This document shows positions 26,698-36,191 of a DNA stretch of 64,000 nucleotides, one piece after another. Both the position numbers and the translations under genes were made by a program. Numbering within the stretch: position 1 is the stretch's first letter; each line of letters begins with the position of its first letter. Source of the stretch: an uncultured Neomegalonema sp. GTDB taxonomy: Bacteria > Pseudomonadota > Alphaproteobacteria > Rhodobacterales > Rhodobacteraceae. The stretch covers positions 62,001-126,000 of the forward strand of contig CALLLP010000010.1 in NCBI GenBank assembly GCA_938008165.1, read 5' to 3'. The notes under the pieces were generated by a model. The model was not told where the DNA came from and searched no databases. It saw only the letters and a program-made list of their open reading frames with translations.

Positions 26698-27099
26698 ATG
26701 ATTGCATCCAGAATCGGGAAAAAGTTTGGAACAGCAATCATGCATAGAGCGCACAGATACGAACGACTCGCCCTGAATGCACGACAGAATCCAACGCTGG
26801 TTTTGCTGGGGTATACGGTCGGAACGTTATTCGTGGTTCTCGGTGTTCTCGATGTCCTGTCAACGAACTGGGCATTGTCCGTCGGCGCGTATGAAATCAA
26901 TGCCTTCATGCGGACGATCATGGAATACACTGGCGCTTTCTGGATCATCCCGAAACTGCTGTTCCAATGCGCTGTGGCCGCCATGATCGTGTGGTCGCCC
27001 AACCTCGCCACAATCGGCATCATGACGGTGATGTGCGCCTGGACCTCCAGCATCGTCACGAACAATTTCGTGATTGCCTATTCTCTGTCCATGACCTGA
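26698..27099 (+). CDS. Small integral membrane protein (DUF5658-like)
   Basis: 133 residues with a short basic N terminus and about three hydrophobic segments (near 34-55, 80-97 and 100-125). The pattern DVLSTNWALSVGAYEINAFMR, with Asp-x-x-(S/T)T and a Glu-x-Asn motif at the end of the first helix pair, resembles the DUF5658 family. No function is known. It stands alone with its own AT-rich upstream region containing a CtrA-type half-site. Family placement is from memory of the motif and not certain. Confidence 0.7.
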   Translation: MIASRIGKKFGTAIMHRAHRYERLALNARQNPTLVLLGYTVGTLFVVLGVLDVLSTNWALSVGAYEINAFMRTIMEYTGAFWIIPKLLFQCAVAAMIVWSPNLATIGIMTVMCAWTSSIVTNNFVIAYSLSMT

Positions 27100-27195
27100 G
27101 CGCCGGGGGGGTGCATTTTCGATGATGCCGGGCCTTGTGTCTGGGCGTTCTTCGTCTATGCTTTGAAAGCTGGCCAGACCGGAGGCGCAGGCTTC

Positions 27196-28077
27196 ATGCT
27201 ACAGATTACCCGTCCGAGAACAATCAAGACCATCGTGGAATTGCGCGACATCGTGCGAGACTGGCGCCGTGCAGGCGATCTGGTCGCGCTCACGCCCACC
27301 ATGGGTGGCTTGCACGAGGGGCATTTGTCGCTGGTGCGCGCCGCGCGCAGGCGGGCACGCCGGGTGATCGCCACGATCTTCGTCAATCCGACACAGTTCA
27401 GCGCAGGCGAAGATTACGAGACCTATCCCCGCGACGATGTGCGCGATGCCGAGCTGCTGGCAGGCGCGGGATGCGACCTGATCTATGCGCCCAGTGTCGA
27501 TGAAATGTATCCAGAAGGATTCGCCACGACCGTTTCTGTTGCATCCACCACAAATGGTCTTTGCGCCGCCCATCGATCCGGTCATTTCGACGGCGTGACC
27601 ACCGTTGTCTGCAAGCTGCTGAATCAGGCCAATCCGGATTATGCGATTTTCGGTGAAAAGGACTGGCAGCAACTCGTCACGATCCGCCGTATGGTGCGCG
27701 AGCTTGACATGCCCATCCGCATCGCCTCCAGCCCCACGGTTCGCGAGGCGGATGGCCTCGCCATGTCATCGCGGAACCGCTATCTTTCGGGAGCGGAGCG
27801 CCCCATCGCGGCAAAGCTGAACAAGGCATTGTTCGCCTCCGCCGATCATATCGCCCATGGTCTGCCCCTCGATCGGGTTATCGCCGCCTGTAGCAAGGCC
27901 CTACTCTCGGCGGGCTTCGACGAGATCGAATATCTCGAAGCGCGTGACGCCCATACGCTGGAACCTATCGACAATTACGCCATTGCGGGCGAAAGCCGTT
28001 TGTTCATTGCGGCACGGATCGGAAAGACACGCCTGATCGACAATGTGGCCATCGAACGCACCGGCCTGACAGAATAA
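27196..28077 (+). CDS. panC: Pantothenate synthetase
   Basis: Pantoate-beta-alanine ligase of 293 residues making pantothenate from pantoate, beta-alanine and ATP. PTMGGLHEGHLSLV (about residues 35-48) holds the HIGH-type ATP motif, FVNPTQF follows at about 65, and AMSSRNRYLS near 189-198 is the KMSKS-equivalent. ATG at 27196 gives the usual N terminus; the frame opens slightly earlier. GGAGG at 27181 is a distant ribosome-binding site. panB, often adjacent in relatives, is not in the window. Confidence 0.95.
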   Translation: MLQITRPRTIKTIVELRDIVRDWRRAGDLVALTPTMGGLHEGHLSLVRAARRRARRVIATIFVNPTQFSAGEDYETYPRDDVRDAELLAGAGCDLIYAPSVDEMYPEGFATTVSVASTTNGLCAAHRSGHFDGVTTVVCKLLNQANPDYAIFGEKDWQQLVTIRRMVRELDMPIRIASSPTVREADGLAMSSRNRYLSGAERPIAAKLNKALFASADHIAHGLPLDRVIAACSKALLSAGFDEIEYLEARDAHTLEPIDNYAIAGESRLFIAARIGKTRLIDNVAIERTGLTE

Positions 28078-28146
28078 CCCGTTTCGGCATTTACTCGCAT
28101 CGCCCCCGTTGCTAGAAGCGCAGCGCGCAACGGGGAGCCGCGGGAT

Positions 28147-29118
28147 ATGGACATGAAGCCGAATTCAGACATCAAGTTGCTGACCGGCAACTCGAACCGC
28201 AACCTTGCCGAGGCCATCGCGTCGAAGCTGTTTCGACCGTTGACCGATGCGCGGGTCGAGAAATTCGCAGATTCGGAAGTCTGGGTCGAAATCTACGACA
28301 ATATGCGCGGCGAAGATGTCTATATCATCCAGCCGACCTCCAGCCCCGCCAATGACAGCTTGATGGAATTGCTGATCATTATCGACGCGCTCAAGCGGGC
28401 ATCGGCAGGGCGCATCACGGCGGTGACACCGTATTTCGGCTATGCGCGACAGGATCGCAAACACCTGCCCCGCACCCCGATCACGGCAAAATTGGTCGCG
28501 AATCTCATCACCACCGCCGGGGCCGATCGTCTGCTGACCGTCGATCTGCATGCCGGACAGATTCAGGGCTTCTTCGATATTCCCGTGGACAACCTCTATG
28601 CCACGCCCGTTTTCGCCCATCATGCCAAGACGATGATCCCGAATGACGGCTCGCTGATGATCGTATCGCCCGATGTCGGCGGCCTCGTCCGGGCGCGCAC
28701 CTTCGCCGAAATGCTCAATGCGGATCTCGCCGTGATCGATAAGCGGCGCGAGAAGGCGGGTGTCGTGGCGGGCATGAATGTTCTCGGCGATGTCGAGGGG
28801 CGCACCTGCGTTCTCTATGACGATATCGTCGATTCCGCCGGAACGCTCTGCCGGGCCGCTGAGGCACTGCTGGAGAAAGGCGCGGCGGAGGTTCACGCGA
28901 TGTGTACCCATGGCGTGCTGTCCGATACGGCCTGTGACCGGGTGGAAGCCTCCGCTCTCAAGAGCCTTGCGATCACCGATTCCATCGATCAATCGCATCT
29001 GCCCGAAGGCGGCAAGATCAAGGTCATTCCCATCGGCCCGATGCTCGCGATCGCGATCGATTCCATCGCCCGGCACGACTCGGTATCGCGCTTGTTCAAG
29101 AAAGCGCCTATTTCCTGA
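28147..29118 (+). CDS. prs: Ribose-phosphate pyrophosphokinase
   Basis: Class I PRPP synthetase, 323 residues, converting ribose-5-phosphate and ATP to PRPP for nucleotide, histidine and tryptophan synthesis. DSEVWVEI near residue 40 is the conserved FxDGE-equivalent region, [10 protein letters not shown] at about 97-106 the ATP-binding flexible region, and [14 protein letters not shown] near 221-234 the PRPP loop. GGGGAG precedes the start. Standalone gene between panC and rpmE. Confidence 0.96.
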   Translation: MDMKPNSDIKLLTGNSNRNLAEAIASKLFRPLTDARVEKFADSEVWVEIYDNMRGEDVYIIQPTSSPANDSLMELLIIIDALKRASAGRITAVTPYFGYARQDRKHLPRTPITAKLVANLITTAGADRLLTVDLHAGQIQGFFDIPVDNLYATPVFAHHAKTMIPNDGSLMIVSPDVGGLVRARTFAEMLNADLAVIDKRREKAGVVAGMNVLGDVEGRTCVLYDDIVDSAGTLCRAAEALLEKGAAEVHAMCTHGVLSDTACDRVEASALKSLAITDSIDQSHLPEGGKIKVIPIGPMLAIAIDSIARHDSVSRLFKKAPIS

Positions 29119-29203
29119 GCGCAGCACACGACGACACTTGCAACAACACGCGGGCATGGCTATAGAACGCGCTCCGCAGAACATTGTGACCCGGATCTGA
29201 CCC

Positions 29204-29425
29204 ATGAAAAAAGACCTTCATCCCGAATATCACGCAATCAACGTGCGCATGACCAATGGCGACGTCATCCAGATGCGTTCGACCTGGGGTTCCGAAGGCG
29301 ACGAGCTTGCGCTCGACGTTGATCCGACGACGCACCCGGCATGGACCGGCGGCACGCAGCGCCTGCTTGACACGGGCGGTCGCGTCTCGCGGTTCAAGGA
29401 AAAGTTCAAAGGGTTCGGATTCTAG
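29204..29425 (+). CDS. rpmE: Ribosomal protein L31
   Basis: 73-residue large-subunit protein beginning [12 protein letters not shown], the L31 signature. It has no cysteines, so it is the zinc-independent form; a zinc-containing paralogue, if any, is not in this window. No strong Shine-Dalgarno sequence precedes the ATG. mipZ starts 25 bases after the stop, so the two may be co-transcribed. Confidence 0.95.
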   Translation: MKKDLHPEYHAINVRMTNGDVIQMRSTWGSEGDELALDVDPTTHPAWTGGTQRLLDTGGRVSRFKEKFKGFGF

Positions 29426-29449
29426 GACGCCGGGTTCTTTCCCGCGACC

Positions 29450-30265
29450 ATGGGCCGCAAAAAACCTCATATTATCGTTTTCGGCAACGAAAAAGGCGGT
29501 TCGGGAAAATCCACGACCGCCATGCATGTTTTCGTTGCGCTCGCACGACGCGGTATGCGCGTCGGCGCTATCGATCTGGATCTGCGCCAGCAGAGCCTTT
29601 TTCGCTACATCGATAACCGCAGGGGATGGTGTGAGCGCAAGGGGGTGAAACTCGTTCTGCCGCGCACAATCCGAATCGAGACCAGCAACGATCCCGATCG
29701 CGAGACTTCGTGGCGGATTGAGGGAGAGCGGTTTGACGCCGCCATTGCGGATCTCAGCCGCGATTGTGACGCTATTCTCATCGATTGTCCGGGTGCCTAT
29801 TCCAACCTTTCGCGCTTGGGCCACAGTTCGGCCGATACGCTGGTCACCCCGATCAATGACAGCTTTATCGATTTCGACCTGCTCGCACGGGTCGACCCAT
29901 CGAATTTGACGATCAGCGGGCCGTCGATCTATTCCGAGATGGTCTGGGAAGCCCGCAAATTGCGGGCACAGGTCGGCATGGGAACCCTTGACTGGGTTGT
30001 CGTGCGCAACCGCACCCCGCTTGAGGACACGCGCAACAAGCGCCGGGTCGGCGAGATGCTGCAACAATTGTCACGCCGGATCGGCTTTCGGGTCTCTCAG
30101 GGATTGAGTGAACGCCCGATCTTCCGGGAGTTGTTTCTGTCGGGGCTGACATTGCTCGATCTGCGCGAGTCGGGCGCGAAGCTGGATATGTCGCATGTGG
30201 CGGCCCGTCAGGAGATGCGCGAAATGATCGCCACCCTCGAAATCCCAGACCCTAACAGGGGCTGA
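29450..30265 (+). CDS. mipZ: MipZ division-plane positioning ATPase
   Basis: 271-residue ParA/MinD-superfamily ATPase. The deviant Walker A GNEKGGSGKSTTAMH (about residues 13-27) matches MipZ, which in Caulobacter forms a gradient from the ParB-bound pole and inhibits FtsZ at the cell ends. AIDLDLRQQSLFRYIDNR is the switch I region and ILIDCPG the Walker B region at about 108-114. The absence of a parB neighbour fits MipZ better than ParA. The ribosome-binding site is weak. Confidence 0.9.
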   Translation: MGRKKPHIIVFGNEKGGSGKSTTAMHVFVALARRGMRVGAIDLDLRQQSLFRYIDNRRGWCERKGVKLVLPRTIRIETSNDPDRETSWRIEGERFDAAIADLSRDCDAILIDCPGAYSNLSRLGHSSADTLVTPINDSFIDFDLLARVDPSNLTISGPSIYSEMVWEARKLRAQVGMGTLDWVVVRNRTPLEDTRNKRRVGEMLQQLSRRIGFRVSQGLSERPIFRELFLSGLTLLDLRESGAKLDMSHVAARQEMREMIATLEIPDPNRG

Positions 30266-30295
30266 GACTTATCCACTGGCTCTACGCCGAATGGC

Positions 30296-31627
30296 TTATC
30301 CGCTGGATGACGAAGACTTTACCGTAAAACAGGCAATCCCGCGCCGCGAGAGCGAGCGGCACGCATTCTCTGCCTGCCCTTTCGCAAGGCCGTTGAAGCG
30401 GGCACGATAGATAGGTCGCCCCCCTGCATTGCGGCGGCTGACCACCGGAGCGGCCCGCGACAATTGGGGCGAGCGAAGAGCTTTCGCCTTCTCCAGAATG
30501 TCCTTCGCCTGACGCAGATTGCGATAGGCACCGATCTGAACGGCCCATTCTCCCATCGGTTTGGATTCCACCTGCGGCTCTGGAACGATCATCCGCTGGA
30601 GCGCCAACAGGCCGTTGGCAACCGTCCAAGGGTCGCTGTTGGTGCGCATCGCCTTGATGGCCGTCGGTGCAGAGGATACCGGCGGAATGGCCGCAAGAGC
30701 CGCCATCATTGGCTCGCTCGTATCGGGCGCGGCATCCAAAACCGGCTTTTGACGCGGCAGGGGTGCAGAAGCCAGCGGCCCGTCATAGGCCATGATCACA
30801 GATCGCTTCGGCAATTGCGAAAAGCCTTCATCGAGAATTTTTTTCATGTGCCGATTGCGGCTCGCACTGCTTTTGCCGCCAAAAACAACACCGATCACAC
30901 GTCGCCCATCCTGTTCAGCGGATGCCACGAGATTGTAGCCCGATGCCCGCGTATAGCCGGTCTTGATCCCATCAGCGCCCGCATATTTCCCAAGCAGCTT
31001 ATTCGTCGCGCGGTAATTGCGGCCGCCGTATTTGAACCGCTTGCGCGCGAACATCGAATAATGATTGGGGAAATCCTCGAAAAGACGGCGACCCAAAATC
31101 GCCATGTCGCGGGCAGTGGAGAGTTGCCCCTTCGCGGTCAGGCCATGCGGATTCTTGAACCGGGTTTTTCTCATCCCCAGTTGTTTTGCTTTTGCGGTCA
31201 TAAGCTTGGCGAAGCCAGCCTTCGATCCACCGATCGCCTCAGCAATCACGGTTGCCGCATCATTCGCCGATTTGGTGGCACAGGATTGGAGGGCATCCCC
31301 CATGCTGATCGTACTGCCGCGACGCAGGCCAAGCTTGGATGCAGGCTCCGCCGCCGCGACACGAGAGACGGATAGAGGGGATTCGAGGTTGAATCTGCCC
31401 TGTTCGATGGCTTCGAACGCGAGATACAGCGTCATCATCTTCGTCAGGGACGCAGGATACAGGCGCTTATCCGCATTGCGCTGCCGAAGCACCTGCCCCG
31501 TATCCGCATCGATAACGATCGAAGCATATTTCGAATTCGCCACACCATCCGTCGCCGCGAACCCGAATGCGAAAACAGCTATGAATAACACCTGTAGCAG
31601 GCGCATGACCCGAGACACCATTGCCAT
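30296..31627 (-). CDS. dacF: Exported D-alanyl-D-alanine carboxypeptidase with SPOR domain
   Basis: 443-residue penicillin-binding protein of the DacA/DacF group, trimming pentapeptide stems of peptidoglycan in the periplasm. A signal peptide occupies the first about 27 residues. The three S11 motifs are present: SLTK (S60, K63), SAN (in KSANDAA, near 119) and KTG (in IKTGYT, near 220). A C-terminal SPOR domain (about 360-430, WAVQIGAYRNLRQAKDIL) binds denuded glycan and directs the enzyme to the septum. I chose the ATG at 31627, six bases after AAGG; a GTG at 31633 is possible. Gene symbol is by family, not certain. Confidence 0.88.
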   Translation of the reverse strand: MAMVSRVMRLLQVLFIAVFAFGFAATDGVANSKYASIVIDADTGQVLRQRNADKRLYPASLTKMMTLYLAFEAIEQGRFNLESPLSVSRVAAAEPASKLGLRRGSTISMGDALQSCATKSANDAATVIAEAIGGSKAGFAKLMTAKAKQLGMRKTRFKNPHGLTAKGQLSTARDMAILGRRLFEDFPNHYSMFARKRFKYGGRNYRATNKLLGKYAGADGIKTGYTRASGYNLVASAEQDGRRVIGVVFGGKSSASRNRHMKKILDEGFSQLPKRSVIMAYDGPLASAPLPRQKPVLDAAPDTSEPMMAALAAIPPVSSAPTAIKAMRTNSDPWTVANGLLALQRMIVPEPQVESKPMGEWAVQIGAYRNLRQAKDILEKAKALRSPQLSRAAPVVSRRNAGGRPIYRARFNGLAKGQAENACRSLSRRGIACFTVKSSSSSG

Positions 31628-31913
31628 CTTCACCCTTGCCTGTCCGTTCTTTTACGAAGCGGTTCTTCTTAACGGTGCTATAACACAACCAACCCCGGTC
31701 GGGGTAGAGACCGATTGCCTCTAGAAGACGCTTTTTTCATCGATCATCGCGCATCATCGATCGTGTGGGTCCTTCCCACGGCGGAATCTGCGTCTATATT
31801 CACCATGAAAGGTAACCACGGAATTGACGCCCATGGATCGAACCGCGACCCTGCCCTACAACCTGAGGACGCTCACCTGCGTGTCTGACAGCAAGGTCGA
31901 TTCCGTCCGGTCT

Positions 31914-32231
31914 ATGGCGCAGGACGACGACCGAGATGCATCCGTCATCACGAAACCCAAAACAAAAACAAAGACCAAGCGCCCCTCGATGTATAAGGTC
32001 ATCATTCTCAATGATGACTTCACCCCGATGGAATTCGTGGTGCATGTTCTGGAGCGCATCTTTCATCTCAACCACGAAAAAGCATTTGAAATCATGCTGA
32101 CCGTTCACCTTAAGGGAGCGGCAGTGGTCGGGGTCTTCACCTTCGAAGTCGCGGAGACCAAGGTTTCCGCGGTCATGGAAATCGCACGCAGGAACGAACA
32201 TCCGCTGCAATGCCGGATGGAAAAAGACTGA
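31914..32231 (+). CDS. clpS: ClpS adaptor protein
   Basis: ClpS, the N-degron adaptor that hands substrates to ClpAP; 105 residues from the ATG at 31914. A basic, lysine-rich N-terminal tail ([13 protein letters not shown]) precedes the conserved [11 protein letters not shown] (about 30-40), [11 protein letters not shown] and [10 protein letters not shown] ending. Start choice is uncertain: a GTG at 31881 and an ATG at 31833 are in frame, but the chosen one gives the usual length. A TATATT element at 31795-31800 could be the -10 of its promoter. clpA follows 164 bases later. Confidence 0.93.
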   Translation: MAQDDDRDASVITKPKTKTKTKRPSMYKVIILNDDFTPMEFVVHVLERIFHLNHEKAFEIMLTVHLKGAAVVGVFTFEVAETKVSAVMEIARRNEHPLQCRMEKD

Positions 32232-32327
32232 CGAGGCCGCGACCTGAACGGCTTTAAATTCGGGAGCATGGCGAAAACCGCGTGACGCAGCGCGTATGTC
32301 GTGTTGATATTTGGAAAAGGGCCGATG

Positions 32328-32343
32328 CGGAAGCATGCTTCCG
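32328..32343. repeat. Perfect 16-bp palindrome between clpS and clpA
   Basis: CGGAAGCATGCTTCCG is fully self-complementary and lies 53 bases before the clpA start. It could be an operator or an RNA hairpin; without a loop it is a better protein-binding site than a terminator. Confidence 0.5.
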
Positions 32344-32395
32344 ATAGGTCCGGGGAGCCGTTCCGGTTTCCTGTCACGACAAGAGGAGAGTGGCC

Positions 32396-34732
32396 GTGCC
32401 ATCATTCACGAAATCACTCGAAGAAGCCCTCCATCGCGCACTCGCGGGGGCCAACGAACGCCGTCATGAACTCGCAACGCTCGAGCATCTCCTCCTCGCG
32501 CTTGTGGATGAGCCCGATGCTGCACAGGTGATGCGCGCCTGCGGTGTCGATCTTGAGGAATTGCGGGGGGCGCTTACGGCCTATGTCGATGAGCAGCTGA
32601 CCAACCTCGTCTCCGATGCCGAAGGGACGGAGGCAACGCCGACGACCGGCTTCCATCGCGTGATTCAGCGGGCGGCGGCGCATGTGCAATCGTCTGGCCG
32701 CTCCGAAGTGACGGGCGCGAATATTCTCGTGGCGATCTTCCACGAGAGGGAGAGTTACGCCGTCTACTTTCTGCAAGAACAGGACATGAGCCGCTACGAC
32801 GCGAAAAACTTTATCGCGCATGGTGTGGCAAAAGATCCGACCATGAACGAGCCGCGCCCTGTCATGGGTGCTGAATCGGATGACGGGTCCAATGACGACG
32901 ATACGAATGTCGCCGCCGAAGCGGGCGCACAGCAAGAAAGCGCGCTCGACAAATTCTGCGTCAACCTGAACGAAAAGGCGGAAACCGGCGATGTCGACCC
33001 CCTGATCGGCCGGGCGCATGAGGTTGATCGGTGCATTCAGGTGCTGTGTCGTCGCCGCAAGAACAACCCCCTGCTCGTCGGCGATCCGGGTGTCGGTAAA
33101 ACAGCCATCGCCGAGGGTCTGGCGCGTAAAATCACGGAAGGCCAGACGCCCGAAGTCCTTCTCGGATCAACGATCTTCTCGCTGGATATGGGGTCTCTGC
33201 TCGCCGGAACCCGCTATCGCGGCGATTTCGAGGAGCGTCTGAAGGCGGTCATCAAGGAGCTTGAGGACCACGAGGACGCGATTCTGTTCATCGACGAGAT
33301 TCACACCGTTATCGGCGCAGGCGCGACCTCCGGCGGGGCGATGGATGCGTCTAACCTGCTCAAACCCGCGCTTCAATCGGGTAAGCTGCGCTGCATGGGC
33401 TCGACCACCTACAAGGAAGACCGCCAGCATTTCGAAAAAGACCGCGCCCTGTCGCGCCGGTTCCAGAAAATCGACGTGACGGAACCATCCGTCGAGGATG
33501 CAATCAAAATCCTCAAGGGCGTCAAACCCTATTTCGAGGAACATCACGGTGTGAAATACACTGCCGATGCAATCAAATCGGCGGTCGAACTATCGGCCCG
33601 CTACATCCATGATCGCAAGCTGCCGGACAAAGCGATCGATGTGATCGACGAGGTTGGCGCGGCACAGATGCTGGTCCCCGAATCGCGGCGGCGCAAGACC
33701 ATGACCTCCAAGGAAATCGAGGCAGTCGTCGCCAAGATTGCGCGTATTCCGGCAAAATCCGTCTCGCGCGATGATCAGGAAGTGCTTCGCGATCTCGAAA
33801 AATCGCTCAAACGCGTCGTCTTTGGCCAGAACGCGGCCATCGAGGCGCTGGGCAGCGCCATCAAACTGGCCCGTGCAGGCCTGCGCGAGCCGGAAAAGCC
33901 CATCGGCTGCTATGTCTTCACCGGACCAACCGGGGTGGGCAAGACCGAAGTTGCGAACCAACTCGCCGATACGCTCGGCGTCGAGATGCTGCGCTTCGAT
34001 ATGTCGGAATATATGGAGAAGCATTCGGTCAGCCGCCTGATCGGTGCGCCTCCCGGCTATGTCGGCTTTGATCAAGGGGGCCTGTTGACCGATGGCGTCG
34101 ATCAACATCCCCATTGCGTCTTGTTGCTCGACGAGATCGAAAAAGCTCATCCGGATGTCTTCAACATCCTGTTGCAGGTGATGGATCACGGTAAATTGAC
34201 CGACCACAGCGGCAAAACCACCGACTTCCGCAATGTCATCCTCATCATGACCTCGAATGCGGGCGCGGCGGATGCCTCCCGCGCGCCGATCGGCTTTGGC
34301 CGGGATCGCCGCGAGGGTGAGGATACGGAAGCGGTCGAAAAGCTGTTCACTCCGGAATTCCGGAACCGCCTCGACGCAACCATCGCTTTTGCTCCGCTCT
34401 CCCCCGAAATCGTGGTCAAGGTGGTCGAGAAGTTCGTCCTACAACTCGAAGGACAGCTTTCTGACCGGAATGTCAGCTTTGAGTTGACCCCGGCGGCGGC
34501 CGATTGGCTGGCCAAGAAAGGCTATGACGAGAAGATGGGCGCGCGGCCCCTGTCGCGCGTGATCCAGCAACATATCAAGAAGCCTCTGGCCGAAGAATTG
34601 TTGTTCGGAAAGCTGGCCAAGGGCGGCGTTGTCCGCGTCGGGATTAAAAAGGGTAAGCTCGACCTGCAAATCCTGCCGCCGGACCCTCCCCGCATCGGTG
34701 GAAAGAAAACACCGCTGTTAACCGCCGGTTAA
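32396..34732 (+). CDS. clpA: ClpA ATPase subunit of ClpAP protease
   Basis: 778-residue Hsp100 unfoldase. The N-terminal Clp-N repeat domain (1 to about 150) begins MPSFTKSLEEALHRAL. Two AAA+ modules follow, with Walker A motifs GDPGVGKT (about 228-235) and GPTGVGKT (about 510-517). GTG at 32396 is chosen because AGGAG sits seven bases upstream; the in-frame GTG at 32390 is too close to it. clpS precedes it on the same strand; clpP is not in the window. The last codons and stop carry a perfect CtrA-type palindrome. Confidence 0.95.
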   Translation: MPSFTKSLEEALHRALAGANERRHELATLEHLLLALVDEPDAAQVMRACGVDLEELRGALTAYVDEQLTNLVSDAEGTEATPTTGFHRVIQRAAAHVQSSGRSEVTGANILVAIFHERESYAVYFLQEQDMSRYDAKNFIAHGVAKDPTMNEPRPVMGAESDDGSNDDDTNVAAEAGAQQESALDKFCVNLNEKAETGDVDPLIGRAHEVDRCIQVLCRRRKNNPLLVGDPGVGKTAIAEGLARKITEGQTPEVLLGSTIFSLDMGSLLAGTRYRGDFEERLKAVIKELEDHEDAILFIDEIHTVIGAGATSGGAMDASNLLKPALQSGKLRCMGSTTYKEDRQHFEKDRALSRRFQKIDVTEPSVEDAIKILKGVKPYFEEHHGVKYTADAIKSAVELSARYIHDRKLPDKAIDVIDEVGAAQMLVPESRRRKTMTSKEIEAVVAKIARIPAKSVSRDDQEVLRDLEKSLKRVVFGQNAAIEALGSAIKLARAGLREPEKPIGCYVFTGPTGVGKTEVANQLADTLGVEMLRFDMSEYMEKHSVSRLIGAPPGYVGFDQGGLLTDGVDQHPHCVLLLDEIEKAHPDVFNILLQVMDHGKLTDHSGKTTDFRNVILIMTSNAGAADASRAPIGFGRDRREGEDTEAVEKLFTPEFRNRLDATIAFAPLSPEIVVKVVEKFVLQLEGQLSDRNVSFELTPAAADWLAKKGYDEKMGARPLSRVIQQHIKKPLAEELLFGKLAKGGVVRVGIKKGKLDLQILPPDPPRIGGKKTPLLTAG
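34718..34732. promoter_or_regulatory. CtrA-type site overlapping clpA stop
   Basis: TTAACCGCCGGTTAA is a perfect palindrome that satisfies the CtrA consensus TTAA-N7-TTAA exactly. It overlaps the clpA stop codon and ends 40 bases before the start of the M23 peptidase gene, a good place for regulating that gene. The chpT phosphotransferase of the CtrA pathway lies 5 kb away. Confidence 0.55.
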
Positions 34733-34772
34733 ACCTGCCTTTCGACAAAGGATGTCGAACGGAGGATATGCG

Positions 34773-35789
34773 ATGAGATTAACAATCACGGCGGCTGCGT
34801 TTTGCGTGGCCGCCTCTTTGACTCCCGCAGACGCCATCGAATTGGGAATGCCGCTCGATTGCGAAATCGGCCAGACCTGCTTGATCCAGAACTACGTTGA
34901 TGCCGAACCAGGCGTGGGCGCAAAGGATTTCCAATGCGGTCCCCTCGCCTATGATAATCATCAGGGCACCGATTTTCGCCTGCGCAACGAGGCGGAAATC
35001 GCGAAAGGATACGATGTCCTTGCCACAGCCCCCGGAATGGTGGTCAGCGTCATCAATGATCAACCGGATCATGGCTTCACGCAGGCGCAGGATAACCCCT
35101 TCGGCTGCGGCAATGCCGTGATGGTCGATCATGGCGCGGGTTGGGTTTCTCAATACTGCCACCTTGCTCAGGGCAGCGTCGATGTTACGCGTGGCCAGAC
35201 CGTGCGCCAAGGCGATGTGCTGGGTCAGGTCGGATCATCCGGTGGCACCGATTTTCCACATCTACATTACGCAATCCGCCGGTATGGCGCGGTGGTCAAT
35301 CCGTTTACGGGGGTTAGCCCCACGGGATGTAGCGCCCCGAAATCTGCTCCACTTTGGCACAGAAATACAAAACTAAGCTATACGCCTAGCGCCCTTGTCG
35401 GGTTTGGGGTCAGCGGTGTCTTTCCCTCGCTCGATCTGGTCAAACGCGATCATTCGGTCCTGACCGCCCCAGCGGGCACACAAGCGCCGGTCTATGTCTG
35501 GCTGCACCTGCTGGGTGTCAGGGAGGGCGATTCGGTGCGCCTGATGGCCTTCGATCCCGATGGTCGCCCCTTTGCCAGCGAATTATTCACGATAGTCGAG
35601 AACAAGACGATCTATCTCGCCAATATCGGCCTCACACCATCGGATATGGACAGAACCAGATGGCAGCCGGGCGAATACAGCGCGCGGGCGACATTCTATG
35701 TCGATGGGGCCGAGGTCTTGCGCGAAGATGTGGCCTTCACCCTGCCCATGCCATCACCCGAAGACATAGGTGTAGGAAGCGATGGCTAA
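34773..35789 (+). CDS. Exported M23-family peptidoglycan endopeptidase
   Basis: 338-residue LytM/M23 metallopeptidase with a signal peptide (RLTITAAAFCVAASLTPADA, cleaved near residue 21). Zinc ligands fit the family: H and D in NHQGTDF (about residues 64-70) and the HxH of FPHLHYAI (about 157-164). The C-terminal about 150 residues have no recognised domain and may be a beta-rich substrate-binding module. ATG at 34773 is chosen since GGAGGA lies six bases upstream. The last 36 bases overlap the end of the convergent membrane protein gene. Confidence 0.88.
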   Translation: MRLTITAAAFCVAASLTPADAIELGMPLDCEIGQTCLIQNYVDAEPGVGAKDFQCGPLAYDNHQGTDFRLRNEAEIAKGYDVLATAPGMVVSVINDQPDHGFTQAQDNPFGCGNAVMVDHGAGWVSQYCHLAQGSVDVTRGQTVRQGDVLGQVGSSGGTDFPHLHYAIRRYGAVVNPFTGVSPTGCSAPKSAPLWHRNTKLSYTPSALVGFGVSGVFPSLDLVKRDHSVLTAPAGTQAPVYVWLHLLGVREGDSVRLMAFDPDGRPFASELFTIVENKTIYLANIGLTPSDMDRTRWQPGEYSARATFYVDGAEVLREDVAFTLPMPSPEDIGVGSDG

Positions 35790-36191
35790 GGCCATGACAC
35801 TGAACGCGAATGTCAAAATCAGTGACAGGCGCATCAAGCGCAAGGCGATGAGAAGAAAACACATCGCCCCCACCACCTGCGCTCCCCGCGCGAGAGGGCC
35901 CGTCGCAATATCGGGGGCGAAAATCTGCACACTGCCCCCTTCCATAACGCGCTGGATTTCAGCGGGAAGCCGCCATCCGATATAAGCCGCGACGACAAGC
36001 GCGATCGCTCCGAAGCCGATGATGATCAAGGCCCGGTCCGGGCGCTCGAAAAACGAGAGCGGTTGCAGGTTTTCGTCAAGCTCCGCCGCCAAGGCGCGCC
36101 GGTCGAAAATCCGGAAGGAATGGACGAGGGCGGTCAGGAAAATACAGAATGCGAGATAGCCTGCCAGTACAAGATTCGTATCCAGTTCCAT
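35754..36191 (-). CDS. Small membrane protein of unknown function
   Basis: 145 residues with about four predicted membrane segments (near 8-27, 53-73, 105-122, 124-143) and a short charged loop after the first. I do not recognise the family. Its 3' end overlaps the end of the M23 peptidase gene by 36 bases on the opposite strand. The upstream gap holds a direct repeat of CAACTGTG at about 36220 and 36249 that may be a regulatory site. Confidence 0.7.
   Translation of the reverse strand: MELDTNLVLAGYLAFCIFLTALVHSFRIFDRRALAAELDENLQPLSFFERPDRALIIIGFGAIALVVAAYIGWRLPAEIQRVMEGGSVQIFAPDIATGPLARGAQVVGAMCFLLIALRLMRLSLILTFAFSVMALAIASYTYVFG

Noticed and set aside
30268-30310. TTATCCACT and TTATCCGCT as DnaA boxes or a replication origin
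   Set aside because: Only loose matches to TTATNCACA, no AT-rich unwinding region and no dnaA or parB nearby; they also sit at a convergent gene end.
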